This document shows positions 1-12,984 of a DNA stretch of 64,000 nt, one piece after another. The notes under the pieces were generated by a model. That model was given only the letters and a program-made list of their open reading frames with translations, searched no databases and was not told the DNA's origin. Where the stretch lies: positions 62,001-126,000 of the forward strand of contig JAIUPT010000030.1 in NCBI GenBank assembly GCA_022315425.1, written 5' to 3'. Each line of letters begins with the position of its first letter. Positions within the stretch are counted from its first letter, which is position 1. A program made the position numbers and the translations under genes. This stretch comes from Pseudevernia furfuracea. Lineage: Eukaryota; Ascomycota; Lecanoromycetes; Lecanorales; Parmeliaceae.

Positions 1-128
1 CCTGCCCGCTCTCAGAGTATCTTGAAAGACGACGCTCCGTCCGGACAGGTGACCCACGCTTTCCATAAGACTTCACGGAGCACGTGCTTACATTGTTATG
101 CCAGACCCAGCCAGTGCTATCGGGAGCC

Positions 129-847
129 ATGTCTCTCTATCCATCTGTCCCGCATACGCAAGACAATAGCATGGAAGAGCAAGTTGAAGAGATGGGCGAG
201 GGTGACTCGCAAAACAGCTACAAGGATTCCGCCATGTCTTCAGTCATCGATTTCGATCCGGACGATACAATGGTGTCTCAGCAGACCGCAGCCACAGAGG
301 TGACGCAGCCATTGCGGTCGAGGATCAGTCAGGTGAGCCAACAATACCTCCAGCGCAGTCATAGACTCTGCTAAACCATCTCCAGCATGCCGAGACGCTG
401 CGACTCCGACTAAGGCTTGCCCACTTCAAAGTCCAGACGAACCAGACCAATGTTCCTCTGTCGCAACTCCGGATATCGCGAAACGAGGCATTGCCATCTC
501 GAGATTCCGCACTGAAGCAAGATGAGCGGTTGTCGTTGCCCAAACTGCTCCCAGCGCCCGTCCTACTTCCGACAGCCTTTTCAGCAAGAATGATTCCACG
601 ACCCCAGGATTTATCGTCACCCCCATGCTCGCCAGGCCACGGCGCCCAGAAAGAGAGTCCAGAGGTCTTCAGGACACCGGCATTGCCACGGCAGAGGGTA
701 TCGAATGCTCAGCAACAGCTCAGCAGCCCGCCTGGCAGTGATGAGCGGATATCAAAGAGACGCTACGAGGATGAAGATAACCTGACGAGCAGCGCTGTTC
801 GAGGGAAGGCGGCGATTGGGCTGCTGGGCCTGAGACAGGAGCGATGA
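129..847 (+). CDS. Whi5/Nrm1-like G1/S transcription repressor
   Basis: Two exons (129-332, 386-847) joined by a 53-bp intron with GTGAGC donor and CTAAAC branch site; predicted protein 221 aa. The second exon opens with a Leu/Arg repeat followed by HFKVQTNQTNVPLSQL (residues about 73-97). I recognise this as the short G1/S-factor-binding signature of the fungal Whi5/Nrm1 family. The rest is low in structure, rich in Ser/Pro/Gln, with SP-type sites (SSPPCSP, LSSPPGS) that fit cyclin-dependent kinase control. Family members bind SBF/MBF-type factors and repress G1/S genes in the nucleus; that role is inferred from the motif only. The ATG at 129 is the first in frame after the upstream sequence, but the window edge is close and an earlier exon cannot be excluded. 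Confidence 0.72.
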
Positions 848-1316
848 CGGTGACGGTGACGGTGACGGGTCAAGAAGATTGGGCTTGTCGTTCTGTTTGT
901 GTGCTATCAACTTATTGTGGTCTGAAAAAAGGCATCATTGGAGTTACTACATGGCTAGCTTATGCTTAGAATCACGCAGGACTTGCCAGATCGTTTGGCT
1001 GCTACCAGGCGAAGTAGTATGGCTATATGATTCAACTGCTATTTGTTTACCAAGTATCGCCTTGTCGATGAGCGAATACCTATCTATCGAGCTATCTATT
1101 GTATCGTGACACTGACTTCTGTACAACGGCCGGTTAAACCCCGGAAGATGAAGGAACGTCGCGTCAGATGTGGAACAAGGCAATCTGACCAAAGCACAAG
1201 ACTGCTCTCCCATGCTCTTCCCATGACCGTAACTTAGCACAACACTCATATCTCGTCCATCTCAGCCTTCTCACAAACAGTGCCTGTCGCAATCCTCTTA
1301 TCCAGCATCCGCAACA
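848..1316. other. intergenic, 3' flank and promoter
   Basis: 469 bp between two genes on the same strand. A short GACGGT tandem run lies at about 846-870, just past the stop codon. No convincing ORF or RNA gene is seen. Confidence 0.6.
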
Positions 1317-2703
1317 ATGGCGACCCAAGTCATGGTCCCCTTTCTCGTCGCCATGATGCTACTAACAGGCGTCTGCAACACACTCTTGTCAAAGTATCAG
1401 GTAGATCATCCTACTCTCTAGCCACTAATGCTTCCTGGAGACTGACGGATCGTAGGACCTCCAATGCGTCGCCAACTGCGATTCCTCGGACCCCTCCGAG
1501 ATCCGCCGCTTCTCCATGCCCGTAATCCAAACCGCGCAAATGTTCATTGGCGAAGCCGCCTGCTGGCTCGTCGTCTTCGGCCACTACCTCTACAAACGCT
1601 ATGCTTCCCGCCCTTCCTCCCCTCTCTTCGCCGGTGGCTATACGGCTATCGATGGGCACGACTCTGGTATTGAGTCGGATGAAGAGGATAACACTGAAGA
1701 GCTTGGAACGTCATTCTCCGCCCTCGAAGCTGCGAATCCCATCGCCAAGTCACTAGTGCCGAATGCGGATGATAGGAGAGAACTGGTCGGGTGGAGGGTC
1801 ATTCTGCTTGCATTGCCTGCATGTTGCGATATTGCAGGAACGACGCTGATGAATGTGGGGTTACTGTTCGTGGCTGCGAGTATATACCAAATGACACGTG
1901 GAGCGCTAGTCCTATTCGTGGGTCTCTTCAGCGTCATCTTCCTCCACCGGAAGCTCTATCTGTATCAATGGTCGGCCTTATTTATCGTGGTACTCGGCGT
2001 CGCTGTCGTCGGTCTAGCGGGCGCTATTGCTCCCAATCCGCAAGCGCAGCCGGAACCCAGGTCGACAGTGGAAGCAGGCCTTCTCTTCGCCAGAGCAGCG
2101 GTAGAGGATATCAAAGTCACAGCAAGATCGACAGAAGCTCTTTGGACAATCATCGGCGTCGTAATGATCGCCCTTGCTCAAATCTTCACCGCCACTCAAT
2201 TCGTCCTCGAAGAATGGATACTCGAACAATATGCATTGGAACCCCTGAAAGTAGTGGGCTGGGAAGGACTTTTTGGCTTTATCGTGACAGTAATAGCCAT
2301 GATCATCCTACATTTGGTCGTCGGGCGCACCGAACAAGGACGAAATGGCTACTTTGACGCAGAAGAGGGATGGCGAGAGATGACGCACAACAAGGCCATC
2401 GCTGTGTCTTCGGTGCTAATAATGATCAGCATCGGCGGATTCAACTTCTTCGGTTTATCCGTGACAAGGACAGTGAGTGCGACCGCGAGATCGACGATTG
2501 ATACATGTCGGACGCTGTTCATCTGGATAGTTTCGCTAGGATTGGGATGGGAGACATTCAAGTGGTTGCAGATACTCGGTTTTGCTCTCTTGGTCTACGG
2601 TACTTTCCTGTTCAACGACATTGTGCGTGCACCATTGAAGTCCTGCATCAGGAAGCGCAAAGAAGAGGCATTGCTAGCCGAGGAACCAATTGAGCATTCG
2701 TGA
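1317..2703 (+). CDS. SLC35F6-like drug/metabolite transporter
   Basis: Exons 1317-1400 and 1456-2703, with a 55-bp intron between them; 443 aa. The N-terminus (first membrane helix with TGVCNTLLSKYQ) and the following segments match the layout of the SLC35F6 branch of the drug/metabolite transporter superfamily. About ten hydrophobic segments are visible, with a hydrophilic acidic loop at roughly residues 90-130 (DSGIESDEEDNTEE). The C-terminus is short, basic then acidic. Human SLC35F6 is reported in lysosome and mitochondrion; the substrate is unsettled, so none is assigned. The ATG at 1317 is chosen because exon 1 encodes the expected first helix and splices in frame. Confidence 0.78.
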
Positions 2704-3898
2704 TAGCCTAAAGGGTCTCACAATAACCCACGCGCTCTTCGCCGTACGGTACTTTCTCGCTATAGGCGACCCCTTACCCATTCCACCCATAATCCGCCGT
2801 ATCCCGCCGCCGATCAATTCCAGCGCAATAACGATTGCAGATACGACCTACCAAAATCGCATCCACATCTGCTCAGCTCACCACCAGGCGAGCCACCACA
2901 GAGAGATGAGTGCAACCGCAGTGCTGGCTATTCCTTCAAGCCTTCAAGCTCATCATGATCATCAACTCCCCACCACCATCCTCTATATACCCCACACCAT
3001 CAGCCAATCAATCCCTCTACGGGTATTGGCTCCAGAGTCCGTGACCGTAAAGCTCCTCAACACACGAACAGACTCCAGCACCGCCGCATCTTCCCCAACC
3101 AAAAGTACCCCAACGCTGGAGGGATTCGGACAGCAGAGATCTCACATACCCAAGGTTCCCAGGAGAGAAAAAGCATCCCCGACCGCCCGGAACGTGGTAA
3201 AAATGCCCACACCACGCCCCAGTCGGAGCCCAACTCTGCCCGCGTGCCGAGGACGAACGATCAATAATCCATCCTTTCTTGCCTCGCTCCGAGTTGGCAA
3301 AAATTAGATGCCGTACTCGGCAAGCAACGCCCAAGCACTTGTGCGCCAATGTGTCTCTGAGCGCGGAGCTCTTGGCTCCTCGGGCTGGCTGGGAACAGTA
3401 GCTGGAGTCGCAGCGGCGTATGACACCGAAACTGATCGACTCTTGTTTTTCGTCAACCATGAATGAGACTGGCAGGAGATGACAGAGTAGCCCGCCCGTC
3501 TTGGTAGAGCAGGAGAAAGGGGCCGAGTGGTACAACAAGCGTACACGGAGCAGAGAAAACGCAGTGATTCTAGGTATTGAAAGTCCATTAAATTTAAACT
3601 ATCTACTTAAAGTGGGTATCTCATCTATCAATTTCGCCTGCAGTAGACGGTGGTACACTTCCATGACCAAAGACCGAGACGGCAAGCGGATATGCCCGGG
3701 AGGTCGTAAACATGCAAGCACAGGATAGAACAGACAGAGCAGAGTCAAGGATTATCTAGCAATATCCAGCGCCATCGCTGTTGTCCAACACGGCATGAGT
3801 GCATGTGAGATAATGGTAGAGACGGGAATCCAAAATGTCGGAAAATGAAGCACACGCATGTTGCAAAATTCAAATCCACCACATTGTCCCGCACCAAT
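2704..3898. other. intergenic between convergent genes
   Basis: About 1.2 kb between the 3' ends of the transporter and MED15 genes. Open stretches on both strands (for example about 2690-3307 plus, 3017-3538 minus) lack recognisable domains and have repetitive Ser/Pro/Thr composition. I see no supported gene. Confidence 0.5.
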
Positions 3899-6186
3899 CT
3901 AACGTTTCCTCCCCACGTCTTTCTTTTTCCCTTCTTCCAACTTGGCCGGCGCCCACGCCTTCAACCACTCATCACTAGGGTCCAGAGGATCCTTTTCCCT
4001 CCTCCTCTTGCCCTTTGCCAATACCTCTTCTTCCTCCTCGAATTTCCCAAATGTCGCCTCCCAATCCATATCCATAAAGTCACCTACATCCAATGCGGCC
4101 ATGTCGCTCGGCAAGCCATCATCGAACCACTCAGGGGGGAGCCAATCATCGCCGTGAACATTGATGTTGAGGGTGTCATTTGCGCTAATGTCGCTCTTAT
4201 GCGGGCTGTCCTTCGATGGGACCCCACTGGATGGACTCGTGGAAGGAGTGACCGGGTTGCGTTCAAGCCAGTCGATGATGAGGTCATTACTAACGCCACG
4301 GTTGAGATCGGCGACATCGGAGAAGACTTCTTTGAACCATTCGGGCTTGACGTGGCTGTTGGCCCAAGGGTCAGGAGCTGCAGTTGCGGCCGGTGGTTTA
4401 GCCGAAGCTATGCCTTTGACGTCTTTGCCATTCGGTTTGGCGTCAGAGGCTGGAGTCTTGATATTTGCTGCAGCCTGCGGGGTCTTTAACAAGTTAGAAG
4501 ATGGTGAAGGGCCGGTTTGTGTCAAATTTCGGCTCATCGGCGTTGTAGCTTCTTGCTTTATTGTGCTTTGAGCTTGTGCTGATAGGGAAGTTTTCATGGC
4601 CTGCGCTTGCATCGGCTCGGCCTTTGGTTCTTGTAGCGGCTTAGGCTTCCCATTCTGGTCCAGGTTCAATGCTAAGCGCATGCTTTCAATCGCATATGCG
4701 GCAGCGTCAAGAGGATCTTTGATGACTGGTTCTTTAGGCTCATGGGTATCCGCGATATGCTTTTCTAGGTCGGCCTTAGTCGAGAAGCCAGCTATACTAG
4801 TTTCGCAGTGTGGTATAGGGCACTTGATCGTGTGCGCCACCGCTGGCGTACGTTGGGCATCTGGAGATTCAGTCTTCCCGAAAGGTGACAATTTGCTCGG
4901 GGCTCCGAGAGTCGACGCCTGTGCCGGCGTCGGTGGGCTAGCAACGTTGTTGCCTTTTCTTTTCTTAGTGACAGGTAAGACAAGTTTCTCTTGAGTGAGC
5001 TCGTTCTTTGTGGATCCGTAGAATTGTGGAACACGCTGAGGAGACTGACCACCGAATGAAAATGGCGGTTGCGATGTCGTCGGGGCAGCAGGTACTCGGT
5101 TGCTATTGTTGGCATGACTCTTTTGTAGGTTCGCGACTCTTTCTTTCTTATGCTCTTCTTGCAGAGATTGGAGATTTGCAGCGTTCAATTGATTCGCAGC
5201 ACTTAATTGCTGCTGCAGTGGGTTTTGGGCCGCTGGTGCAGGTCCAGGGACACTTGTTGGTACTTTGGTCGACATCATGAACTGAAAGTAGTCATGTAGC
5301 TTACTCTGGATAAGTTCCAGTTCATTCAAACTCATCGTGAAGTTGTCCACCGGGTTTGTATCGCCGGACTGTGTCTCTTTGAGTTGCTGCTGCACAGCGA
5401 TTCGCTAGTGACAGTTAGTCTGCAGCCTTCAATGTCTTGGCGAATTGACCTACCGAACGAAGCAAATCTTTAGTCTTTTCCTCGTCTTTCGACAGACTCA
5501 GATATAGCGGTAAAGAGCGTTCAAGTCGTTGTGACATTACACCTGCGCTCTTCAACTTCTCAATCATTCTCGTTCTTGTATTCGGGCTCATAGGAATGGG
5601 CTGTCGAGTAGGCATGGTTCTCATTATCTCGCTTCTCAATTGCTTCACTCGTTCGTCTCGTCCTCCTGCATTGGGTACAACAATTTGGTTCACGGCTTCC
5701 GCAGGCCTTTGTCCTTGAACGTTCTGGCCGAGCCGTTGCGCGTTGGCACGCTGACCAGCTTCATTATGGAGACGTCGCTGTTCCTGGAAGCGCGCTTTTG
5801 CCTCAGGAGGCAAAGAGTTGTACTTTTCTGGTGTCATCTGTGATGATGCATTGTTTGGCGCAGGTTGCGGCCCCTTGATGTTTGGTGGACGAGCCTGTTG
5901 CTGAGAAAGCTTGGGATCCGGGACTTCAATAACATCGTCATTATTGTTGTTACGCTTACCACCTTTCTGATTGGATTGTGGCACTGATGTTTGAGGTCCA
6001 GATCGACTTGATTGCGGCTGCTTCGCTTGCTGCGGATTTGGTTGAGCGATTCTTGGGGCCGTCTGAGGTTGTGGCCATTGCTGTCCAGGCTGAGGTTGTT
6101 GATTCTGGCCGCGCTGATTTGGCTGCACTGAGCTTTGTATTTGTTGGCCGTTGGCTTCTTGTTGCATTCGAATTATGTTCAATCGG

Positions 6187-6267
<81 letters not shown>

Positions 6268-8747
6268 AGGGGAGTGTGATTTGGTTGACCTTGCATAGTT
6301 CTTGAAAACTCATGTCGTCGTTTAGTCAAGATCATTACTCGGAGCTGTTCATCGGTGGCGGTTTTTTGCATGTTAGCTGGTAATTGAGCTCGTGCGGCCG
6401 TGACTTCCTGGATTGTTGGAGGCGGCAAATTGGGCATCGAAGAGTTTGATATCTGTACAGTAGAACTTTGAGTGGGGATCTGACTGCTGTTTGGTGCCAC
6501 CATTTGCGCCGCAGGGGCTACACCAGGTTGTGCGGGTCTCGCGTTGCCTTGTGACTGAGCTTGGTTTAAGGCCTCCTTCTGCTGATTATTTTGCGCGTGT
6601 TTTTGCTGATAGACGATACTCTGCAACCCGACCACCTTTTGGATACTTCCTGGAGGCAATATGTTTGAGTTCAGAAGCACCCATTGCTTCAGTTGGCCCC
6701 ACTGTTTTATGTTTTCAGGAGCCTTTGCATTCTCGCCGGTAAGGCTAAGAATCGACCGTGGAAATTCGACCCTGTCCATCATGCGGGTTGTATTCTCGTC
6801 CAAAGAAATCGGCGGAAACTTTTGCTGCGGACCTCGAGCTCCATTTGGAGGTCTTGATTGCTGCGGTGCTTGGGCTTGCCCGTTGAGTCTATTCATGGGA
6901 TTCGTCGGCGGCTGGGGAACATTTGGATTCGCTTGCGGTACCGATTGCGCTTGGGTCCCTTGGCCACCCATTGGAGCCACCGGTGCACCTGTCTGAGCTG
7001 CAGCTTCTGCTTTTTCAAGCTTCGTACGCTCGTGTTTCTGCTTAAATTGTTGGATGAAAAGAGTTTTTTGTGGCTCCGGCATGTTAGCCACATACCTTTG
7101 GAACCTCTGCACGTTGAGTGGCGCTGGTTGCTGTCCTAGGCTGGGCTGGCCGTTGATAGCAGCGGCCTGTTGTCCGTTCGGAACGTTTCTTGCGCCGGTC
7201 TGCGGCGCAGGTTGGGTTTGTCTCTGACCATTCTGCGCCTGATTGGGAGGATTGAGTGGCCGGTTGAGCGTTGGCATATTAGGGTTTTGTTGTGGTGTCC
7301 GTTGGGCGCGACTATTATCGAGACCGCCCAGCTGCCCTTGTAATGCTTGCTGCTGCGGAGTCTGTCCGGGCATATTGGCGAAATTGGGTGTCTGTGGCGG
7401 TATCTGCGGTTGAGATGCCTGTGGAACGTTCTGGTGTTGGCCTTGAGGGGTGTTCCAAATTGCGGGGGGCTGTTGCTGGAAGTTATTGGGAGTTTGTATT
7501 GGTCTTGCACCGAATTGACCCTGCGGTTGAGGATGTGGCGTTCCTCGAACCTGAGGCGGAGCTCCCTTGCTTGCAGGAACGACGGCTTGGCCAGCTTCTT
7601 GGTGTCGAAGGGCATCCTGCTGTTGTGCCAAGAATTGATCGAAAGATGGATCATGATGTTGTGGTGTCGGTTGCGGTGGGACTTGTTGGCCTTGACGCAC
7701 GGAAATCTGAGATGTAGGACGGCCTTGCTGACTCACCACACCTCTGTCGAGAGCGTGGGGACCTTGACCAACTCTTTGTTGCTGAAGAGCCCTCTCCTGT
7801 AAAAACCTCTTTGCGGCGTGCTGGCGGAAGATGGCGTGCGCAGGATTCATACCTTGACTTTGCATTTGCTGTCGCTGATCCGCTGGTATACTCATAACCA
7901 TTCTTTGGACATTATTCATCTGTTCTGGAGTTACATTTTGTGCCATATGTTCTGCTAATTGCATAATTTGCTGCTGTTCCTGTTGGGTGAATTGTGGTTG
8001 CCCCTGATTTTGGGGTGCTTGTGGAGCCATGTTTGGTACTGGCTGTCTGTTTGCCGTTTGTTGTTGCATTTCCATCGGATTGGCTGACTGCACTGGTCTT
8101 TGGCTCTGAGATGGATGGTGCTGCATTGCATTCCCAGGATTTTGTATAGGCGCCTGCTGGGGGATAGCATATGCCGGGGGGTATTGATTTTGGCTCATCC
8201 CTTGCATAGCCATCTGCTGTTGCATAAGCGCCATCTGAGGTTGCTGAGGGTTTAGGAACTGCTGCTGCTGCTTCGCCTGGCTCTGGCGAGTCTCATAGAT
8301 CCTTTTCAGTTGCATCCGATATTGGGTCTCGTACGTTGCCTGGGGAAATTGTCAGCTGATGAACCAGCTCTCATGCAGATAACACACTCTGTCTGGAGAT
8401 TGCTCAAACTTTTCCTTCTCGAATGACGTTGCGATGCTGAAGGTCTCGTTGAGAGTATACTCCGGCTTGACCAGGGCTAGCTGAGTGATTCTAGAGAAAC
8501 TGGTGTTAATGAGGTCCTCGCCATCAGCACGTTGAGATACATACATCTGATGAATGACCACCACACGGTTTTGTGGAGGTACCGTTTGCTGCCATCCAGT
8601 TGGTGTTGGGTGACTGCTCAACTCTCTCATTATATGGGTGCGGATGTCTGAAGATGCCCCGCCATTTCGTTGCATGCCTCCCGACTGCGGATTGCCTTGT
8701 TGAGCAGGTCGAGGCACCCCCATGTTCTGGAAATTGCCCTGATTCAT
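3899..8747 (-). CDS. MED15: Mediator tail subunit MED15 (GAL11 family)
   Basis: Three exons on the minus strand: 8747-8388, 8339-5454 and 5404-3899, with introns of 48 and 49 bp, both phase 0; 1,583 aa. The N-terminal 130 residues carry a KIX-like domain (GWQQTVPPQNR to about KRIYETRQ). This is the activator-binding module of MED15 in the Mediator tail. The middle is extremely Gln/Pro/Asn-rich, with a 26-residue pure Gln tract. The C-terminal third holds a conserved-looking block around PEWFKEVF and an acidic stretch (EEEEEV) before a basic tail. It links DNA-bound activators to RNA polymerase II in the nucleus. The ATG at 8747 starts the KIX-containing exon directly. Confidence rests on KIX plus polyQ architecture. 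Confidence 0.85.
6189..6266 (-). repeat. perfect hexanucleotide repeat coding polyglutamine
   Basis: Thirteen uninterrupted copies of TTGCTG on the plus strand (CAGCAA in the coding sense), giving 26 glutamines inside MED15. Perfect repetition suggests recent length change. Confidence 0.95.
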
Positions 8748-9616
8748 GGTGTTTTACCACAATGTGAAGGATTGATTGGACCTAGAGGAAGGGAATGAAG
8801 TGGCTAGAAAAGCAATCAAGGCCAGTCACTCGGTCGAGGCACCTTAGTTACCCGGGCTCTTTTTCGACCAACTAGGCTTCTCGTAAGTGATAGGATCCTT
8901 CTGCCGTGCTATGTATGCAGTCTCGACGAGAACAGCTTATACCCTCGGGAATAGGTTGCTGGGTAGTTGAGTGGGATGTGAAGGTCATGAAGGAGGTGGA
9001 GTAACGGCGGGTTGAGGTAGTAGATGTAACATAGACCTGATGCGGGAGGCGGTGCGCGTCTGAGTGCTCGAGGAGACAAAAGGTAGCTGCTGAGAAGATG
9101 ATGGGTATGACAAGAATGAGGCAAATGGGAGCCTTGTTGGACCGGTGTGAGAACGACGCAATGGCGGCCCGGCTTCTAGACAAGCAGAACACAAGAGACA
9201 GGATCCTTTGAGGGAACAAATGCCATCGCTATGTATGCTTCAGAGGCTTGGAGAGCGGTGAGGTGTTTTGCAGAGGAGGAGGCTTTTGGGAGGATATGAC
9301 TGATAAAGTTAGGATTGTCAGCGGAAGGACACAAGCATTTTGATACGTTGGGGGTTGAGACCAATCGGAGTGAATCAAATCAAATAAATTACCGACCGTG
9401 ACAGGAGCACAATACTACTTACTGTACAATCCCAGGCAATAAAGAGGAAAAGGCCAGGAGCCAATAGTAATTAATAGCAGTAACAATAATGATTAGCAAT
9501 AATCAAAAGGAGTGACAAGGAGGTCTTGGGGTATGAATAGATGTATAGGAGTAAGAAGAGTGAAAGTAGTAGTGGGAATGTTATTGACAGAGTGAGCTTG
9601 GTAGTAGTGATAGTGA

Positions 9617-9647
<31 letters not shown>

Positions 9648-10081
9648 TTATTATTATTATGCCTGCAAGGTGTATCACGAAGGTTTGAGAGAGAAGCGAG
9701 AAGGTGAAAATCAAAATCAAAGGGCCGATGGGCTATAGCCTATACGGTATAGGGTATAGGGCGCTAATAAAGCACAGCTGCAAGCCTGCAAGCCTGCACC
9801 CATCAATTTCTCGGCCCGCAAAAAGAGCCCTAGAAGAAGGTAGAATAAGACCCTCATCAAGCTACCTAGGTACACTCAATTCCACTTAATTAGGCGTCAC
9901 TACCTTCACTACTGCACGACATGACCGCCTAGTGATACCCTATACGTCCTTTCCATCTGGCAATCCTCGGACGTCCCTGATACAGTAAATGTACATGGTT
10001 TGTCCTTCTCTTATATTCGTTTTGATTGCCCATAATACTAATGTTCTAAGTTACCTATATCGGTGCCTAGCTTTCATCGAG
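8748..10081. other. divergent promoter region
   Basis: 1.33 kb between MED15 (minus) and the LMBR1 gene (plus). It contains a CCTGTG x5 microsatellite followed by a TTA run. Small ORFs at about 8872-9219 (minus) have no recognisable domain. I read it as 5' UTR and promoter sequence for both genes. Confidence 0.55.
9617..9660. repeat. CCTGTG microsatellite plus TTA run
   Basis: Five perfect CCTGTG units (9617-9646) followed directly by four TTA-type units, in the divergent promoter region. Confidence 0.9.
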
Positions 10082-12272
10082 ATGAGATCCTCTTTAGGAT
10101 CAGATGCCTTTGCCGTGTTGGCCCTTGCATTCATCTCCCTATTCGTCCTACTTCTTCTGCGCCATTTCTTGCCTCTCCGAACAACGCCTGCCTACCTCAT
10201 CCTTCCCATCTTTCTATCCCTCGCCCTTCCCATCAGCATCATACTCCTCGTCCCCATAGACCTAGCATCCAGCTCCCGACCAGACGAAGAGGCTTTGCGG
10301 GGAATATGGCTGCCCGAAGGTGTCAGGCTTGTCGCGTGGCGATTGACCTATTGGTTGACGTTTGCCCTCACTTGGTACCGCAGTCGAGAAAGCTACAGAC
10401 TTCGGAACCGTTGCTGACCATTCTCAGGATCATCCTGCCACTCCTCGGTGAATACACAGACTCGGGGTACCGTACGCCAAAGGACCGCATCATATACTCT
10501 CTCAGGTCGAACGCGCGATATCAGCTCATCGTTCTAGCCTGCGCAGCAGCAGGTGGTATATACATCTTTCTACAGAATGGCTTTGCAGGAGGCTCGGTCA
10601 AGTCATTGGTCATGGCGTGGGTTCATATCAGCGGGGGACATGGGCAAAAAAATGCTGACAAGACAACAGATTGGCCTACTGCTGGGGCTTGATCATGGCC
10701 ATCTACTTGATGGGTCACGGCTTGGTCGCTGTGCCCCGAAGACTATTCCGCAATGCAAATGTCGTGGGGAGGTTGAAAAGAATACAAAGCAATGCTCCCA
10801 AGGTCAACGATCGCCTATCGGATGCAACGACAGAATTGGAAGAACTGGAGGCACAGCTCACCCAGCTCCGGAAACGGAAGAATGCAGTTTCGAGAGACCA
10901 TGAGGAATGGATTGAAGACATATCCGATGCTTCGAGCTTGCCCGACTCGCGTATCGCAACTACTGCCGCCCGCGTGCCAACACCCGCCCTACCTGCAGTG
11001 ATCACTGATCGCTATCTTGCTGAGCTGACAAGAAAGTTGATCCGCGCTCGACATAAACGCGCTCGCTTTAGAGAGGCTTGGGACCGCCTCCTACAAGAAG
11101 CAGTGGATACTCAAGCGATCGTTGACGCCGGTGCCTCGAGAAAACTAGACTTCGGAAAATCCTCACCACATTCCTCATGGTTAGAGCGTTTGAACTTCTT
11201 GACGCCATACACCCGATACCTGCTCTACGCGAAAGTGGTACCTGCTATCAGGATCGCCCATGGAGCCGTCTTTTCCTTGGCTTCGGTGTGCATCGTCTGG
11301 TCTGAGCTTGTCAAATACGTGGCCCCAAGGCTTTCCATCATCAGTCTCACCATACTTTCGCATAGCAAAGTGCACGCAAATGAAGTCGGCTTCGGAGGTC
11401 AGGTCATTGCTTCACTCTGGCTACTCTATATGTCCATGGCCACGCTCGCAAGCTTTGACGATGTGAAAATCTGGGGCAACCGCGCCCTCGTACGGAGAAA
11501 CACCTACGGAGAAAGCGCCACATGGTATTCAGGGCAGATAGCGAAGCTCACGGTGCCGCTAGCTTACAACTTCTTGACCTTCTTTCCACGAGATGTTCAC
11601 AGGGAAACCACCTTCTATCACTTCCTCGGTCGACTGATCAATCTTACGCCCCTTGGGGCCGGATTCGACTACTTTTTCCCGATCTTCATTTTGATACCTG
11701 TTTGCGCCACGCTGTTCAATCTCTACGGACGCGTGAAGAACGTGCTTGGCTTTGGCATTCTCGAAGAAGATGATGAGGGAAACCCATCTGCATTTGGCAC
11801 CGGAGGATGGAGAGAAGGCAAAGAGCTCATCGACCGAGAATTAGAGGGCGCCTCCCGGCTTGGTCTTTCAGGCTATCTGGATGGCCCATATGGCCCATCC
11901 TCGCCATTGCCTTCTGGGATGCAGAGCCCAACAAGATCAGGGCCTCAACAAAATCACGGTCCCACAGGTCAAAATTCCCGGCCCAGCGTTCCCAGACAGT
12001 CGACTTTCCAACAGCGGCAAGCTCAAAGGCTCGTAGATGCAACGGCAGCCGCAGAAGAAGAAGATGAGAATGTCTTTCAAGGTTTCGCGCATAGAGTGAA
12101 GAATACCATTGACAGCGTTGAAAGACCTGACTGGTTAAACGATCTAGGCAAACGGCCAAAGTGGATGGGTGGGGTAGATGGGAACACGGATGGCAGCGGG
12201 AGAGCGGATTCTGGTAGGGGCATGGGGAGATGGTTTGGTGGAAGGCCTGCTGATGGCCGAGTGCGTCTCTGA
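10082..12272 (+). CDS. LMBR1 domain membrane protein (LMBRD2-like)
   Basis: Exons 10082-10374, 10428-10616 and 10670-12272; both introns are 53 bp. The splices restore LTW-IILPLLGEY and SLVMA-LAYCWGL, both typical of the LMBR1 family; 694 aa. Paired N-terminal membrane helices are followed by the conserved GYRTPKDR loop and YSLRSNARYQ. A central coiled coil (about residues 200-310) follows MGHGLVAVPRRL, then further helices and a long disordered cytosolic tail. LMBRD2-type proteins are multi-pass membrane proteins linked in animals to receptor signalling; the fungal role is unknown. The ATG at 10082 is the start because the first helix follows at once and upstream sequence lacks coding character. 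Confidence 0.85.
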
Positions 12273-12984
12273 CGAATATATGATGCAATCCTAGCGCTGG
12301 AGTTGGCTGGGCCTTGTTAGGTATGTTTGGGATTTTTATACACCTAGACCAGTATTGTAATAAACGACGTTCTAGTTTACCATTAAAAATCCCCACGGAT
12401 GTACTTTACAGAGCAAAAGTAATAAATGAGATATGAGCCTGGATTTGATCAAGCTCCAGCTCTTGGCATATAAAGGTTGATACCGTAGGGCTGGAAGTTC
12501 GGAGAAAAGATGGGGTGTAAATACCGACGGCGAATATACAATGAATGATTGGCGCAAATCACATGGCTGAAAGCGCTGAAACAATAAGGTATGTACAAAC
12601 AGTTAATTGCCTTCGCTACTTCCATGTAATTGTACCCATTTGACTCGCCATTTATCACGTATCTTGTAGGGCCGGTTCTCTTGTACAGTACCTTCGACCT
12701 TCGACCTTCGGGCGAAAAGATCCTGATCCATATCCACCCACAATCCTTCCCCTCCCCTCTCCCAGCCATCAACAAGGTTCTTGCCAGCAGGATCAGTCCT
12801 GCAGTATATATCATCAGCACTCCGCCAATTGTTCGAAGGAGGGAGACAATTCTCGTATGGCACTCAAGAAGGCGTGGGGTTGAAGACAGATTCGGTGCTG
12901 AGGCTGCTGGGAACTTTGGTGGTTACCAGGACGAGTATCAAGGCCTTCGCTCTGACCTAAGATTTGGCGCAAAGGGGAGCAAAG
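12273..12984. other. intergenic
   Basis: 712 bp between two plus-strand genes. The last 150 bp contain an open stretch in another frame (about 12866-13013) ending in a stop; it does not splice cleanly to the next gene, so I read it as 5' UTR. No RNA gene seen. Confidence 0.45.

Noticed and set aside
2690..3307. Plus-strand ORF of 205 codons after the transporter gene
   Set aside because: Starts inside the transporter stop region, has no domain, and is Ser/Pro/Thr-biased; judged a chance ORF in the 3' flank.
6189..6266. CRISPR-like or regulatory repeat array
   Set aside because: The repeat has no spacers and lies in frame in MED15, coding only glutamine.
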